A stretch of DNA of 64,000 nucleotides. Origin: Planctomycetaceae bacterium (GTDB lineage: Bacteria > Planctomycetota > Planctomycetia > Planctomycetales > Planctomycetaceae). This document shows, piece after piece, positions 1 through 7,847 of this stretch. The stretch covers positions 62,001 to 126,000 of the forward strand of contig JAKFUG010000023.1 in NCBI GenBank assembly GCA_021732785.1, given 5' to 3'. Position 1 is the stretch's first letter. Every line of letters starts with the position of its first letter. A program made the translations under genes and the position numbers. The notes beneath the pieces are model-generated. The model made no database searches and had not been told where the DNA came from. It saw only the letters and a program-made list of their open reading frames with translations.

Positions 1-642
1 GACGATGGTATTCGGAAGAAATCCCAACCCGGTCGCCATCATGGGGGTGGCGCGCCCCCCGGCGATCATCACGCGGGACATGATTGCCGCACCGGCGGAG
101 GTTCCCCCGATGACGCCGCCACGAGCCAGCACTTGCTGAAGCGCGGGCTCGACGGGTGTCCCCAAGTAACGTTCCGCAATCAGATTCTGATCGCCGCCGA
201 TAAACCAGACCGCCGTCGCGGCCTCCAGCGGTCTGCTGAAATCGACTTCGCACGACTTTTCACGCGTTTCGGCGTGCAGGATCGTAATCGGACCTTGATG
301 AAGTTGCCGCCAGATGGGTAAACGTGCGAGCAGATCAGGGCTGTCGGCGATCATGCTCGCCGTCGGCACAATCACCAGATTCGCGTTGGCACCGCCGCCG
401 AGTTCCAGAAAGCGCTCGTAGATCACGTTCGGCAGGATCCCGCCACCGGCGATCACCAGCGAGCCGCGGAGTGCCTCCGGCACTTTGGAAAGTGGCGCTG
501 AGGGCTGGTCAGTCGAGACCGCCGTCAGAACGACCGGTGCTTCACCGAAGGCCCGGTGATCGCCGATCGGGTAGACGAACCAGCCCGCCAATCCCGTGGC
601 GAGCAGTAACGTGGCGATCGAGAACAGCGTCGAATTGCCCAT
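1..642 (-). CDS. Cyanophycinase-like peptidase (family S51), exported, 3' end cut off by the window
   Basis: Reading the minus strand from the ATG at 642 gives 214 open codons running off the left edge, so the C-terminus is missing. A GAGGAGG ribosome-binding site lies about 8 bases upstream and favours this ATG over one at 660. Residues 5-25 are hydrophobic, which suggests a signal peptide or anchor. The S51 nucleophile elbow GGTSAGA is at residues 179-185, with the catalytic Ser near 182; FIGGDQN at about 147-153 and GLGFLP at 205-210 also fit the family. S51 members cleave cyanophycin or other beta-aspartyl peptides. The actual substrate cannot be told from this fragment. The family call is secure; the cyanophycinase activity is an inference. 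Confidence 0.82.
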   Translation of the reverse strand, partial: MGNSTLFSIATLLLATGLAGWFVYPIGDHRAFGEAPVVLTAVSTDQPSAPLSKVPEALRGSLVIAGGGILPNVIYERFLELGGGANANLVIVPTASMIADSPDLLARLPIWRQLHQGPITILHAETREKSCEVDFSRPLEAATAVWFIGGDQNLIAERYLGTPVEPALQQVLARGGVIGGTSAGAAIMSRVMIAGGRATPMMATGLGFLPNTIV

Positions 643-1145
643 CGTCTTCAGCCTCCTCATGACCGATGGTGCCAACCTCGCAAATCGCGGGGCGGACATC
701 ATGGACACATCAAAATAGGTGACTGTATCGTGTCGCTGCAATAGGAATCGTATGCGGCCCCCCTGGTACCCGCTGTCAAAATCGTGCTTGCTGATGGGTT
801 TTTCAGCGAGAAAAATCGATTTCCTCGGCATTCTCCCGCAAACCACCCCGCCGATTGTCATTTTTTCAATTCGAAACAGGGTTGGAATCGATCGGTATGC
901 CATCTGCGCGATCCGCGGGCAAGTCTTGCTGAAATCGCTGGCACGAGGGGAAACCCTTCTGCCAGATTGGCCCTCCGATGAAACTCCGCTCGTCAACTTT
1001 GACTCCGCTTCCAACGGGAACTTGGGGTCCAGACAACCGGAACTTGCCCAACGGACTTGAAGGAACCGCGATGGAAAAACCGATCAAGAGGGCATTCACG
1101 CTGGTGAATTTGAGTGGAATGCGTGACTTGCGGACCACGGGGGCA
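643..1145. other. Divergent intergenic region
   Basis: About 500 bases separate the minus-strand S51 peptidase from the plus-strand secreted repeat protein. Short open frames occur on both strands but overlap each other and show no recognisable protein. The region presumably holds both promoters. I see no repeat or RNA motif in it. Confidence 0.5.
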
Positions 1146-2006
1146 ATGATGAAGCAACTTTCGAACTGGGCCTTGTTCGCGGCGACCCTGGGTGTGATTG
1201 CCCCGGCATCAGTCCTCGCGCAAGTTTTCCCCCTTCACCGTCCGGGTTGCTGCGAAACCTGCACCCAACCGATGGCGGCTTGCCAATGCGCTCGCACCCG
1301 CGCGGTTGTCCAGACTCAACTCCGCCCGCAGTCCGTCACCGTGTTGCAACCGGTGACGGAAACGCATGTCCGGCAAGAGGTTTACACCGAGCGGGTCCCC
1401 GTCACGACCACAAAAACCGTGACGGTCGACGAAGGGGGCTATCAGATGGTCTGGGTTCCCAAGCCGGTGACGAAACAGATCGCGCAGACGACCTGTGTCA
1501 CGCAGCAGAAAACGCGGGCGGTTCCATATCAAGTGACGCGCGTCGTGCCCCAAACCGTGACGCGAATGGTGCCCGTCCAAACGGTCCAGCATGTGACGGA
1601 ACTTGTTCCCACGGCAATGGTTGCGGCTCCGGCTCCGGTCATGGGCTGCAATACCTGCGCGACGGGGCACGCCCTGGCACCGCACTTCCACGGAATGGCG
1701 ATGGTTCCGACCTTGCCCATTTCCTCCACCGCGTTGACGCCGATTCCGTCCGCTCCGCAGACCGCTCAGGGGCCGAGTGCCGGAACGCTGGGGGATTGGC
1801 AATCGGTTCCCGGCCGGTCCGCCGCCCCGACGCCGCGATCATCGTCAGCCCCGGTCCCGATGCCGACGGATGAGCCGCCACAGTTGCCGACGCCGAAGAC
1901 GTCCGGCCGATTCAAATCGGCCCCATCCGCGGCGGTCGTCTGGTCCGCCGTCGGCAACGGCCCTCGCCGGCCGGTGATCGCCGCGCAAGATGTCGCCGTG
2001 AAGTAA
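1146..2006 (+). CDS. Secreted planctomycete repeat protein with YTV-like Val/Thr/Pro-rich segments
   Basis: The protein is 286 aa from the tandem ATGATG at 1146. A signal peptide is clear (hydrophobic stretch, likely cleavage after SVLA near residue 25). Two Cys clusters follow it (CCETC and CQC). The middle is built of short Val/Thr/Pro segments such as YTERVPVTTTKTV and VPYQVTRVVPQTVTRM. These resemble the YTV motifs of the large planctomycete cell-surface proteins, although this protein is small. The C-terminal third is Pro/Ser-rich and probably disordered. An in-frame upstream ATG at 978 would bury the signal peptide, so it was not used. A cell-wall or surface role is inferred from export and composition. 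It converges on the next gene. Confidence 0.72.
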   Translation: MMKQLSNWALFAATLGVIAPASVLAQVFPLHRPGCCETCTQPMAACQCARTRAVVQTQLRPQSVTVLQPVTETHVRQEVYTERVPVTTTKTVTVDEGGYQMVWVPKPVTKQIAQTTCVTQQKTRAVPYQVTRVVPQTVTRMVPVQTVQHVTELVPTAMVAAPAPVMGCNTCATGHALAPHFHGMAMVPTLPISSTALTPIPSAPQTAQGPSAGTLGDWQSVPGRSAAPTPRSSSAPVPMPTDEPPQLPTPKTSGRFKSAPSAAVVWSAVGNGPRRPVIAAQDVAVK

Positions 2007-2042
2007 GGCGAAGCGGGTGATGGCGATGGCCACTCGGCATCG

Positions 2043-2537
2043 CTATCGGTTCGCCGGCGGAGTGATCGCGGGCAACTCACGGCGGAGCGGATGTTCGAGC
2101 ACCTCATAACCGGTGACGCGCATCCCCAGTCTCGTGTAGGTCTCCAGTGCCTTTGCGTTATGCACTTCGACATACAATCGCAGGCCCACGGAATCGGATC
2201 GGGCCTCCACCCGCGCGACGGCTTCTTGATACAGGCGTGAAAAAACGCCCCGGCGGCGATGTTCGGCGACCACGAACACGCTTTGGATCCAGTAAAACCA
2301 GCCGTTCCGCCAATCGCTCCATTCGCGGGTCAGCATCAACTGACCGATCACGCGCCCGTCCGATTCGGCAATGAGATATTCGGCTTCGCCGCGGCCTTCG
2401 AGGACGGCGTGGACTCCCGCGGCAATAGTGGCCGGGTCGAGTGCCCGGCCTTCCGATTCGATCGCCAGTCGGCAGTTGAACTCGGCGATGATGTCCGCAT
2501 CGTTCGTGTTCGCTGATCGGAGGGAGAGTGCGGTCAT
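2043..2537 (-). CDS. GNAT family N-acetyltransferase
   Basis: The protein is 164 aa from the ATG at 2537; upstream in-frame ATGs at 2564 and 2651 would add a tail with no family resemblance. The GNAT core is visible: an N-terminal LRSANTNDADIIAEF helix, the strand with GRVIGQLMLT, and the acetyl-CoA-binding loop VAEHRRRGVFSRLY (the R/Q-x-x-G-x-G/A signature in the form RRRGVF). The C-terminal segment HNAKALETYTRLGM is the usual terminal helix. These enzymes transfer an acetyl group from acetyl-CoA to an amine. The substrate is unknown. It is convergent with the secreted repeat protein and divergent from the coiled-coil gene. Confidence 0.85.
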   Translation of the reverse strand: MTALSLRSANTNDADIIAEFNCRLAIESEGRALDPATIAAGVHAVLEGRGEAEYLIAESDGRVIGQLMLTREWSDWRNGWFYWIQSVFVVAEHRRRGVFSRLYQEAVARVEARSDSVGLRLYVEVHNAKALETYTRLGMRVTGYEVLEHPLRRELPAITPPANR

Positions 2538-2903
2538 CGTCGGGATTTCCCGTCCATTTTGCATGGGGAAGAGCGTCGGTAGGGGGCCGTGTTCGTTTCG
2601 TAAGGAACCGAAATCTCGATGAAAAATTGCATGCGGAGCGGAAATCCGCAAGGGTTATGTATGGCGCGTCTATTACCCCATCGCTTCCTTTTATGAATTG
2701 TGCATGGTCGGTGTCAAACGGCACAAATTGCCGGACGGAAAATGGCGATACTGAGTAGGGTAAATCATGTGGGTCAACTTTGCAGACCCGATCATCGGGC
2801 GAACGGCAGTCCCCTTCCGTTCGCGGGGCCCTCTTCTTTCACCGAGCTTTCCAGCATCGGAGCAACCGCTGTGTATACGTCTGAAGGTCTGAAAATTCGT
2901 GCC
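2538..2903. other. Divergent intergenic region
   Basis: About 366 bases lie between the GNAT gene and the coiled-coil gene. The plus-strand frame stays open from 2700, but the upstream residues look non-coding. No repeat or terminator is seen, so it probably contains the two promoters. Confidence 0.45.
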
Positions 2904-4133
2904 ATGGAATCCCAAATGGCAGAGCAACAAAAGCTCACCTGGGGTCTCCTCGTGTTGGGTGTGACCATTGGCTTTGTGGGGATGCACTTCGTCATCGCCC
3001 GGCCGCTGACGCGCGAACTCGCGCAGATGAAACGCGATGTGGGCAAGCTCGATGCCCGCATCCAGGAGTTAACCGGTACCGGAGAACAAGTCTGGGAAGC
3101 CAACAGCCTGCTGTCCAGCTTGAAAGCCCAACGCAATCAACTGGAAGACGCGCGACTGGCGCTGACCTCGGTCCGTCAGCTCCGCACAGAAATCGTCGAA
3201 GAAGCCCAAGTCGTGGAAGCCGCCACGATGTCGCTGAAGCAGATGTCCGAACTGCACGACCACATCATCTCGCAGCAGGCGATCGCGGAAAATGCCGTCG
3301 AATCGTTCGAGCAAATGTTGACGCTCGAAAATCGCCTCGTGAATCAGCAGCCGACCCACGAGCAGGCGTCCGGGGCGCTTGCCGAACTGATCGCCCTGAA
3401 GGATACCGCCAAATCGCAAGCCGGCGATTTGCCCGTCGCGCAAAAAGCGCTGGATGACCTGATCGTGCTCGGAAACGATCTTCGCGGCCAGATCGAACAG
3501 ATCGAACCGGCGCAGAACGGCCTGAAGGGTTTGATCGCCCTGAATTCGTCCGTGCAAACCGGGGCGCAGTTTGTTGAAATCGCCCAGGCGGTTGCCGATC
3601 AGTGGATCGGGACGCAAACCAAACTGGCCGACCAGATCAGCATGAGCGACAAAGCCACGCTGCAAGCCGACAAGTTGATCGCGATCAACGGCAAACTCGC
3701 CAGCGAGTTCATCGATCTCGAAATGGCCCAGAGCAATCTGACCAACCTGATCACGGTCGAAAAGAAGCTCGCCGGACAAACGCAATCGGTGGTCGATGCG
3801 ATTCAATCTCTGGAAGTGTTGACCGCGTTCCAGGAAGAGTTCGCCAGCCAGATTCAGGTGCTGGGCGAAATGCGGAAGAGCCTCATCGAAATCGGCCTGA
3901 TGGAAACGTCGGTTGCCAAAGCGGTGCGGATGCTCGAACCGCTGCTCGAACTGGGCAACGTCCGCCGGATGAGCGACACGGAACTGCGGAATGCCGCCAA
4001 GGTGATTCTCGACGGTCGTACGCCGCGGGTCAGCACCACCCCGGCGGAAGGCCGCGGTCACGGTGCCGATCGGGTGGATGCCACGCTGCCGGAAAACAGC
4101 CGCGAAGTCTCGGTCCCGCAACCGCGTGACTAG
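2904..4133 (+). CDS. Membrane-anchored coiled-coil protein of unknown function
   Basis: The protein is 409 aa from the ATG at 2904 (a second in-frame ATG lies at 2916). One transmembrane segment spans about residues 12-32, and the remainder is almost entirely alpha-helical with heptad patterns and many Gln, Leu, Ala and Glu residues. Segments recur with a common pattern (for example IALKDTAKSQAGDL, LIVLGNDLRGQIEQ, LIALNSSVQTGAQ, LIAINGKLASEF), so it seems to have arisen by internal duplication of a unit of roughly 30-50 residues. It ends in a short Pro/Arg-rich tail. No enzymatic motif is visible. A scaffold-like role at the membrane is an inference. The gene ends 30 bases before a strong terminator. 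Confidence 0.7.
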   Translation: MESQMAEQQKLTWGLLVLGVTIGFVGMHFVIARPLTRELAQMKRDVGKLDARIQELTGTGEQVWEANSLLSSLKAQRNQLEDARLALTSVRQLRTEIVEEAQVVEAATMSLKQMSELHDHIISQQAIAENAVESFEQMLTLENRLVNQQPTHEQASGALAELIALKDTAKSQAGDLPVAQKALDDLIVLGNDLRGQIEQIEPAQNGLKGLIALNSSVQTGAQFVEIAQAVADQWIGTQTKLADQISMSDKATLQADKLIAINGKLASEFIDLEMAQSNLTNLITVEKKLAGQTQSVVDAIQSLEVLTAFQEEFASQIQVLGEMRKSLIEIGLMETSVAKAVRMLEPLLELGNVRRMSDTELRNAAKVILDGRTPRVSTTPAEGRGHGADRVDATLPENSREVSVPQPRD

Positions 4134-4163
4134 TTCGCTGCGACGGATTGAATGAGTCGAGGA

Positions 4164-4199
4164 GCCCGGGGAAACAATTTCCCCGGGCTTCCTGTTTTT
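4164..4199. terminator. Bidirectional intrinsic terminator
   Basis: A perfect 11-bp stem (GCCCGGGGAAA pairing with TTTCCCCGGGC, 4164-4174 and 4178-4188) with a CAA loop is followed by a T-rich tract. It sits between the convergent coiled-coil gene and the PilZ gene, so it can end both transcripts. Confidence 0.85.
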
Positions 4200-4712
4200 C
4201 TAAGCCAGTGCGGGTTGGGTCATGATGTAGGCCTGATCGAAGCACAGGTGTTGCGTAAACTTGGCGACGATTTTCCATTGCCCGTCGACCAGTTCCCGGC
4301 TGCGCACCACTTCCGCGGGGACATCCATGGGTTGTCCGTTCTCCTGCGGTGCCAGGCGCACCAGAATCGCGGTTCCCGGTTCGAGCGGTCGGGTGAGAAC
4401 CATCGAAACTCCGGTCATACTGAGATCGATCAACCGACCGAATGTTCCGTTGGCTTGAATCCACCCGGACGGCGATCCAGAACCCGAAGTCAGAGGATCA
4501 GGCGCGGTGGCAATACTGACATCGCCGCGACCATCCCGCCGCACCGCGGTCCGTCGGTCTTCGCCGTCCCCGTGGTGGCAATCGTGGGTGACATCGGTGC
4601 TGACGTCCGCCAACCACAACCGTTCGAGTGCCCGGGCGATAGGATCGTTGTCGAAATTCGGCTTCAAAAGGACCGCGGACGGATGTCCGAAAGCGGGGGC
4701 ATCAAACGGCAT
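4200..4712 (-). CDS. PilZ domain protein, putative cyclic-di-GMP receptor
   Basis: The protein is 170 aa from the ATG at 4712, chosen because GCAGGA lies about 10 bases upstream; an alternative in-frame ATG at 4772 has no such site. The PilZ signature is present: RRTAVRR at residues 53-59 (the RxxxR element) and DLSMTG at 96-101 (the D/NxSxxG element), followed by a beta-barrel-like stretch ending at FTQHLCF. PilZ domains bind cyclic-di-GMP, the second messenger made by GGDEF enzymes such as the one encoded at 14.1 kb. The N-terminal 50 residues are not recognisable. The output pathway is unknown. Confidence 0.78.
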   Translation of the reverse strand: MPFDAPAFGHPSAVLLKPNFDNDPIARALERLWLADVSTDVTHDCHHGDGEDRRTAVRRDGRGDVSIATAPDPLTSGSGSPSGWIQANGTFGRLIDLSMTGVSMVLTRPLEPGTAILVRLAPQENGQPMDVPAEVVRSRELVDGQWKIVAKFTQHLCFDQAYIMTQPALA

Positions 4713-5144
4713 TTCCCGAAATCCTGCTAAATCGCCTGAACGATGCGCCCGACGAAAGATTCCCGTTCGCACCTGTCCCTAAAGAATAGGACACGGATTG
4801 TCGCCAAGGTCGCCAGCCGGTCGGGAGCGGGACCGATTTCCGCAATCCCCGCCCTGGAAATCGTTGCAAGTGATTTCCCAGAATCGCTTTGTATCTATCG
4901 TTCACGCAGGGGAGAGTTTTTCCCTGCGATGAGAAAATCCTGGCCTGCATCACCGAAGTCTTTTGTTCCAAGTCAGATGTGAGTTTCCCGTTGCCCACTT
5001 TCGGCACGTTCTGACGGGGTGACGATGCAAGTTCGGTTGAGTCGCCAAGTGTGACGGTCTAGAATGGCCGGATTCTCCTCCGCTGCCGAACGGTGCCCCT
5101 GTCGTCCGGTTCACGAATATTGACTTACCACGCCGAGCATCGCG
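4713..5144. other. Intergenic region upstream of the fatty-acid cluster
   Basis: About 430 bases separate the divergent PilZ and first dehydratase genes. Small overlapping open frames on both strands look like chance. No repeat or terminator was found; a promoter for the fab cluster is expected here but none is obvious. Confidence 0.45.
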
Positions 5145-5621
5145 ATGCGGTTTGTGTTGATCGATCGAATTACCGAGCTGACGCCGCATCAATCGATCAC
5201 GGCGGTGAAGAATCTTTCGCTCGCGGAAGAGTATCTCGCCGACCATTTTCCCGGCTTTCCGGTTCTTCCCGGCGTGCTGATGCTGGAAGCGATGGTGCAA
5301 GCCGGCGCCTGGCTGATTCGCGAAAGCGAACAATTTGCGTCGAGTACGATCCTGCTCAAGGAAGCCCGGGCACTCAAGTTCAATAGCTTCGTGTCGCCGG
5401 GGAAATCGCTCGTCGTGCAAGTCCACGTGAAAAAGCACGAGGGGAATCTCTGGGATTTGATGGCTTCAGGGACGATCGACGGCGCGTCGGCGGTCTCGGC
5501 CCGGATTACGTTAGAGGCTTTTAATTTGGCGGACCGCAATCCGGCGATGGCCGAATCGGATGACCTTCGCCGGAAATCGGCTCGGGAGCTGTTTGCTCAG
5601 GTATGGACACCGCCCGTGTAA
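5145..5621 (+). CDS. FabZ-like beta-hydroxyacyl-ACP dehydratase (first copy)
   Basis: The HotDog-fold protein is 158 aa long. The FabZ active-site segment DHFPGFPVLPGVLMLEAM carries His34 and Glu48, the usual catalytic pair that removes water from 3-hydroxyacyl-ACP. The C-terminal tail (about residues 130-158) is longer than in standard FabZ. It starts a same-strand run with fabG (54 bases downstream), an acyl carrier protein, a second FabZ-like protein and fabF, so it probably works in a dedicated fatty-acid or lipid-chain pathway. It is clearly related to the copy at 7278: the two share the VKN/IKN-x-SLAEE-x-L-x-DHFPGFPV region. It could serve as a bulk fatty-acid FabZ or as a specialised dehydratase. 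Confidence 0.86.
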   Translation: MRFVLIDRITELTPHQSITAVKNLSLAEEYLADHFPGFPVLPGVLMLEAMVQAGAWLIRESEQFASSTILLKEARALKFNSFVSPGKSLVVQVHVKKHEGNLWDLMASGTIDGASAVSARITLEAFNLADRNPAMAESDDLRRKSARELFAQVWTPPV

Positions 5622-5675
5622 TCTCCGTGCTTCGCAGGCGATGAACGCAGACGAATTGATCAAAGGGAACGGATT

Positions 5676-6434
5676 TTGACCACATTAGCAGGACGAGTCG
5701 CATTGGTAACCGGCGGAAGCCGGGGGATCGGTCGCGGGATCGTCGAATCGCTCGCCGCCGCCGGGGCCAAGGTGGCGTTCGTGTATCAATCGAGCAAAGA
5801 AGCGGCAGAAAAACTGGCTGCGGATCTGTCGGTCAACGGCGTCGAGGTGTGGGCGATTCAGGGCAACGTGGCGTCGAAAGCCGATGCCGATCGGATCATT
5901 CAGGACGTCATTACCAAGTGGAGCAAACTCGATATTCTCGTCAACAACGCGGGCATCGTCCGCGACACGTTGCTGGCCCGGATGACCGAAGAGCAATGGA
6001 AAGAGGTGATCGACACCAACCTCACCAGCGTGTTCAATTTTTGTCAGGCGGCCACGATGCCGATGATGTCCGCGCGATATGGCCGTATCATCAACATGTC
6101 GAGCGTCTCGGCCGATTTTTCCAATCCCGGTCAGGCCAATTATGCCGCCAGCAAAGCGGGGATCGAAGGCTTCTCCCGCTGCATGGCGGTGGAACTGGCC
6201 AAGCGGAATGTGACCGTGAATTGCGTCGCTCCGGGGTTTATTGAAACGGACATGACCGCCGCGGTGATGAATGCCGCCGGCGATAAGATCAAGCAGGCGA
6301 TTCCGGTGAGGCGGCTCGGCAAGCCGGAAGACATTGCCCACGCCGTGCTATTCCTGGCGGCGGACGAATCGAGTTACATCACGGGACAGGTCTTGAAAGT
6401 GGACGGCGGTTTGACGCTGGGAGGCATGACCTGA
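5676..6434 (+). CDS. fabG: 3-oxoacyl-ACP reductase
   Basis: The short-chain dehydrogenase is 252 aa long and starts at a TTG (5676), placed by an AAGGGA site just upstream and by the need to include the Rossmann strand GRVALVTGGS. The cofactor motif TGGSRGIG is at residues 12-19, NNAG at 90-93, and the catalytic residues Ser142/143, Tyr156 and Lys160 (NYAASKAG) are present. FabG reduces 3-oxoacyl-ACP with NADPH. The context (dehydratases, ACP and ketosynthase) supports the fatty-acid role over a general SDR. The C-terminus ends in the typical GQVLKVDGGL. Confidence 0.93.
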   Translation: MTTLAGRVALVTGGSRGIGRGIVESLAAAGAKVAFVYQSSKEAAEKLAADLSVNGVEVWAIQGNVASKADADRIIQDVITKWSKLDILVNNAGIVRDTLLARMTEEQWKEVIDTNLTSVFNFCQAATMPMMSARYGRIINMSSVSADFSNPGQANYAASKAGIEGFSRCMAVELAKRNVTVNCVAPGFIETDMTAAVMNAAGDKIKQAIPVRRLGKPEDIAHAVLFLAADESSYITGQVLKVDGGLTLGGMT

Positions 6435-6756
6435 ACTGGATTGGAGAATAACGTCGGTGTGCCACTGGCTCTGCCAGTGTCTTCAATTGAGTGAAGCACT
6501 CGCACTGGCGGAGCCAGTGGCACACGATCAATATGAAATCCCGGCGGATCGAGTTGTTATTCGATTATCAATGGGTAGAGCCAACAAACATCACAGCCGC
6601 GTGGCGATCGTCGCCCCGCGCAACGGTGCCTCGATGATTGCAGTGTTTCTTTCGCCCGGAAACACTGACGGGGCTGGGATCATGACTGGGGCGTAATCAA
6701 GATGATGCTGCCTGCTGGTGCCCCGGAACGGGACCAGGACAGCCGGAGACTGACGA
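6435..6756. other. Spacer between fabG and the ACP gene
   Basis: A 322-base gap within the fab cluster. It contains the palindromic element at 6457-6525 and otherwise no gene; a 79-codon frame at 6457 runs through the palindrome and is probably not translated. An ACP promoter may lie in the second half. Confidence 0.5.
6457..6525. repeat. Dispersed palindromic repeat, CCACTGGCTC family (copy 1)
   Basis: Two 23-base arms (6457-6479 and 6503-6525) are inverted copies with one mismatch around the core CCACTGGCTCYGCCAGTG. Near-identical elements are at 11563-11640 and 53346-53432, and a diverged one is at 27423-27490. Each arm is itself partly palindromic (CTGGC/GCCAG), a layout like a BIME made of two REP units. 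Confidence 0.85.
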
Positions 6757-7143
6757 ATGCCGACGCGCGATGAGATTTTCAGCAAAGTGCAAGCGACCCT
6801 GGTCGACGCTCTGGGTGTCGACGACGAAGATGTGACCGAGTCTGCCCGGTTGTCTGCCGATCTGGGTGCGGAATCGATCGACTTTCTCGATATCGTTTTC
6901 CGTCTCGAGAAGAACTTCGCCACCAAGATTCCGCGGGGTGAACTCTTCCCGGAAAACTTCGCCGCCGCAGGGACCGCTTACGTGGCCAACGGCATGGTAA
7001 CGGAAGAAGGCCTGAAGGAATTGAAGGTCCGGATGCCACACGCCGACATCGACGGCTTCGCGAAGAACCCGAAGGTGGAAAACCTGCAGGAACTCTTCAC
7101 GGTGGGCATGATCGTGAACTTCTTGCAGCGCAAGCTGGGCTGA
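6757..7143 (+). CDS. Acyl carrier protein with an internal insertion
   Basis: The protein is 128 aa, against about 80 for a normal ACP. The phosphopantetheine attachment segment DLGAESIDFLD places the modified Ser at residue 40. Helix II continues as IVFRLEKNFATKIP, and the usual last helix is recognisable at the end (ELFTVGMIVNFLQRKL). Between them, at about residues 65-110, lie some 40 extra residues, including KVRMPHADIDGFAKNPKVENL, in place of the short helix III loop. The gene sits between fabG and the second FabZ-like gene, so it probably carries the acyl chain for this cluster. It needs a 4'-phosphopantetheinyl transferase encoded elsewhere. Confidence 0.86.
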   Translation: MPTRDEIFSKVQATLVDALGVDDEDVTESARLSADLGAESIDFLDIVFRLEKNFATKIPRGELFPENFAAAGTAYVANGMVTEEGLKELKVRMPHADIDGFAKNPKVENLQELFTVGMIVNFLQRKLG

Positions 7144-7149
7144 GTTTGT

Positions 7150-7258
7150 TGTAGCCCTGTCGCTCCGCGACAGGAAAGCCGTTAGCAAATCTCGCGCTGA
7201 TCGTTGAGCCACGCTTTCACTTCGACCGGCTTTCCTGTCGAAGAGCGACAGGGCTACA
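7150..7258. repeat. Palindromic repeat, AGCCCTGTCGCTC family (copy 1)
   Basis: Two 32-base arms (7150-7181 and 7227-7258) are inverted copies with two mismatches; each arm also folds on itself (CCTGTCGC/GCGACAGG). It fills most of the 134-base gap between the ACP and second FabZ-like genes. Related arms lie near 50044-50072 and 50443-50473. Confidence 0.82.
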
Positions 7259-7277
7259 TTTTGAAAGTTTCACGACG

Positions 7278-7757
7278 ATGCGCTGGATCTGGATCGACCG
7301 GTTTGTGGAGTTTGAAAAGGGCTCGCACGCCAAGGCCATTAAAAATGTGAGCCTGGCGGAAGAACACCTGCACGACCACTTTCCCGGTTTTCCGGTGATG
7401 CCCGGTTCGTTGATGCTGGAAGGCATGGCTCAAACCGGCGGCATTCTGCTGGGCGATGTCCACGATTTCGAGCGGGCCGTGATCCTGGCCAAAGTGCCCA
7501 AGGTTTCCTACCACGGCTGGGTCGTGCCGGGCGATACGCTGACCTACTCTGCCACGCTGGCGAACGTCAGTGAAGAAGGAGGCTTGGTCTCCTGCACGGC
7601 GCATGTGGGCGAACGGCTGGTGGCGGAAGCGGAAATTGTCTTCGCGCATGTCAACGCCGACTCCGGGAATGGGGCCATCGATCAGAAGAGTTTTGTGTTC
7701 TCGATGCGCTTGCTCGGCGTCATGGATGTCGGCAAAGCCGGCACCGGCACAAAATGA
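7278..7757 (+). CDS. FabZ-like beta-hydroxyacyl-ACP dehydratase (second copy)
   Basis: The protein is a 159-aa HotDog protein with the active-site segment DHFPGFPVMPGSLMLEGM: His34 and Glu48 are retained, as in the first copy. The sequences are related but diverged outside this core, and the tail here (about residues 125-159, ending GKAGTGTK) differs. Two dehydratases around one ACP suggest different chain lengths, or a heteromeric dehydratase; either is inference. The gene is followed by a hairpin and then fabF. Confidence 0.86.
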   Translation: MRWIWIDRFVEFEKGSHAKAIKNVSLAEEHLHDHFPGFPVMPGSLMLEGMAQTGGILLGDVHDFERAVILAKVPKVSYHGWVVPGDTLTYSATLANVSEEGGLVSCTAHVGERLVAEAEIVFAHVNADSGNGAIDQKSFVFSMRLLGVMDVGKAGTGTK

Positions 7758-7766
7758 TTTTGGAAG

Positions 7767-7788
7767 CCCGGGGAATGCTTTCCCTGGG
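7767..7788 (+). terminator. Hairpin after the second FabZ-like gene
   Basis: An imperfect stem (CCCGGGGAA with TTTCCCTGGG) lies 10 bases after the stop codon. It belongs to the same GAAGCCCAGGGATT-type small hairpin family found at 42391 and 54479. There is no strong T tract, so read-through into fabF is possible. Confidence 0.45.
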
Positions 7789-7847
7789 ACGTTCGTGATA
7801 GAATAATTCCCTGTGCAAGCGATGCTGCGGGGCTTGGGGATGCGGGT

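Noticed and set aside
3069-4121. 350-codon minus-strand frame
   Set aside because: It is antisense to the coiled-coil gene, with no recognisable domain.
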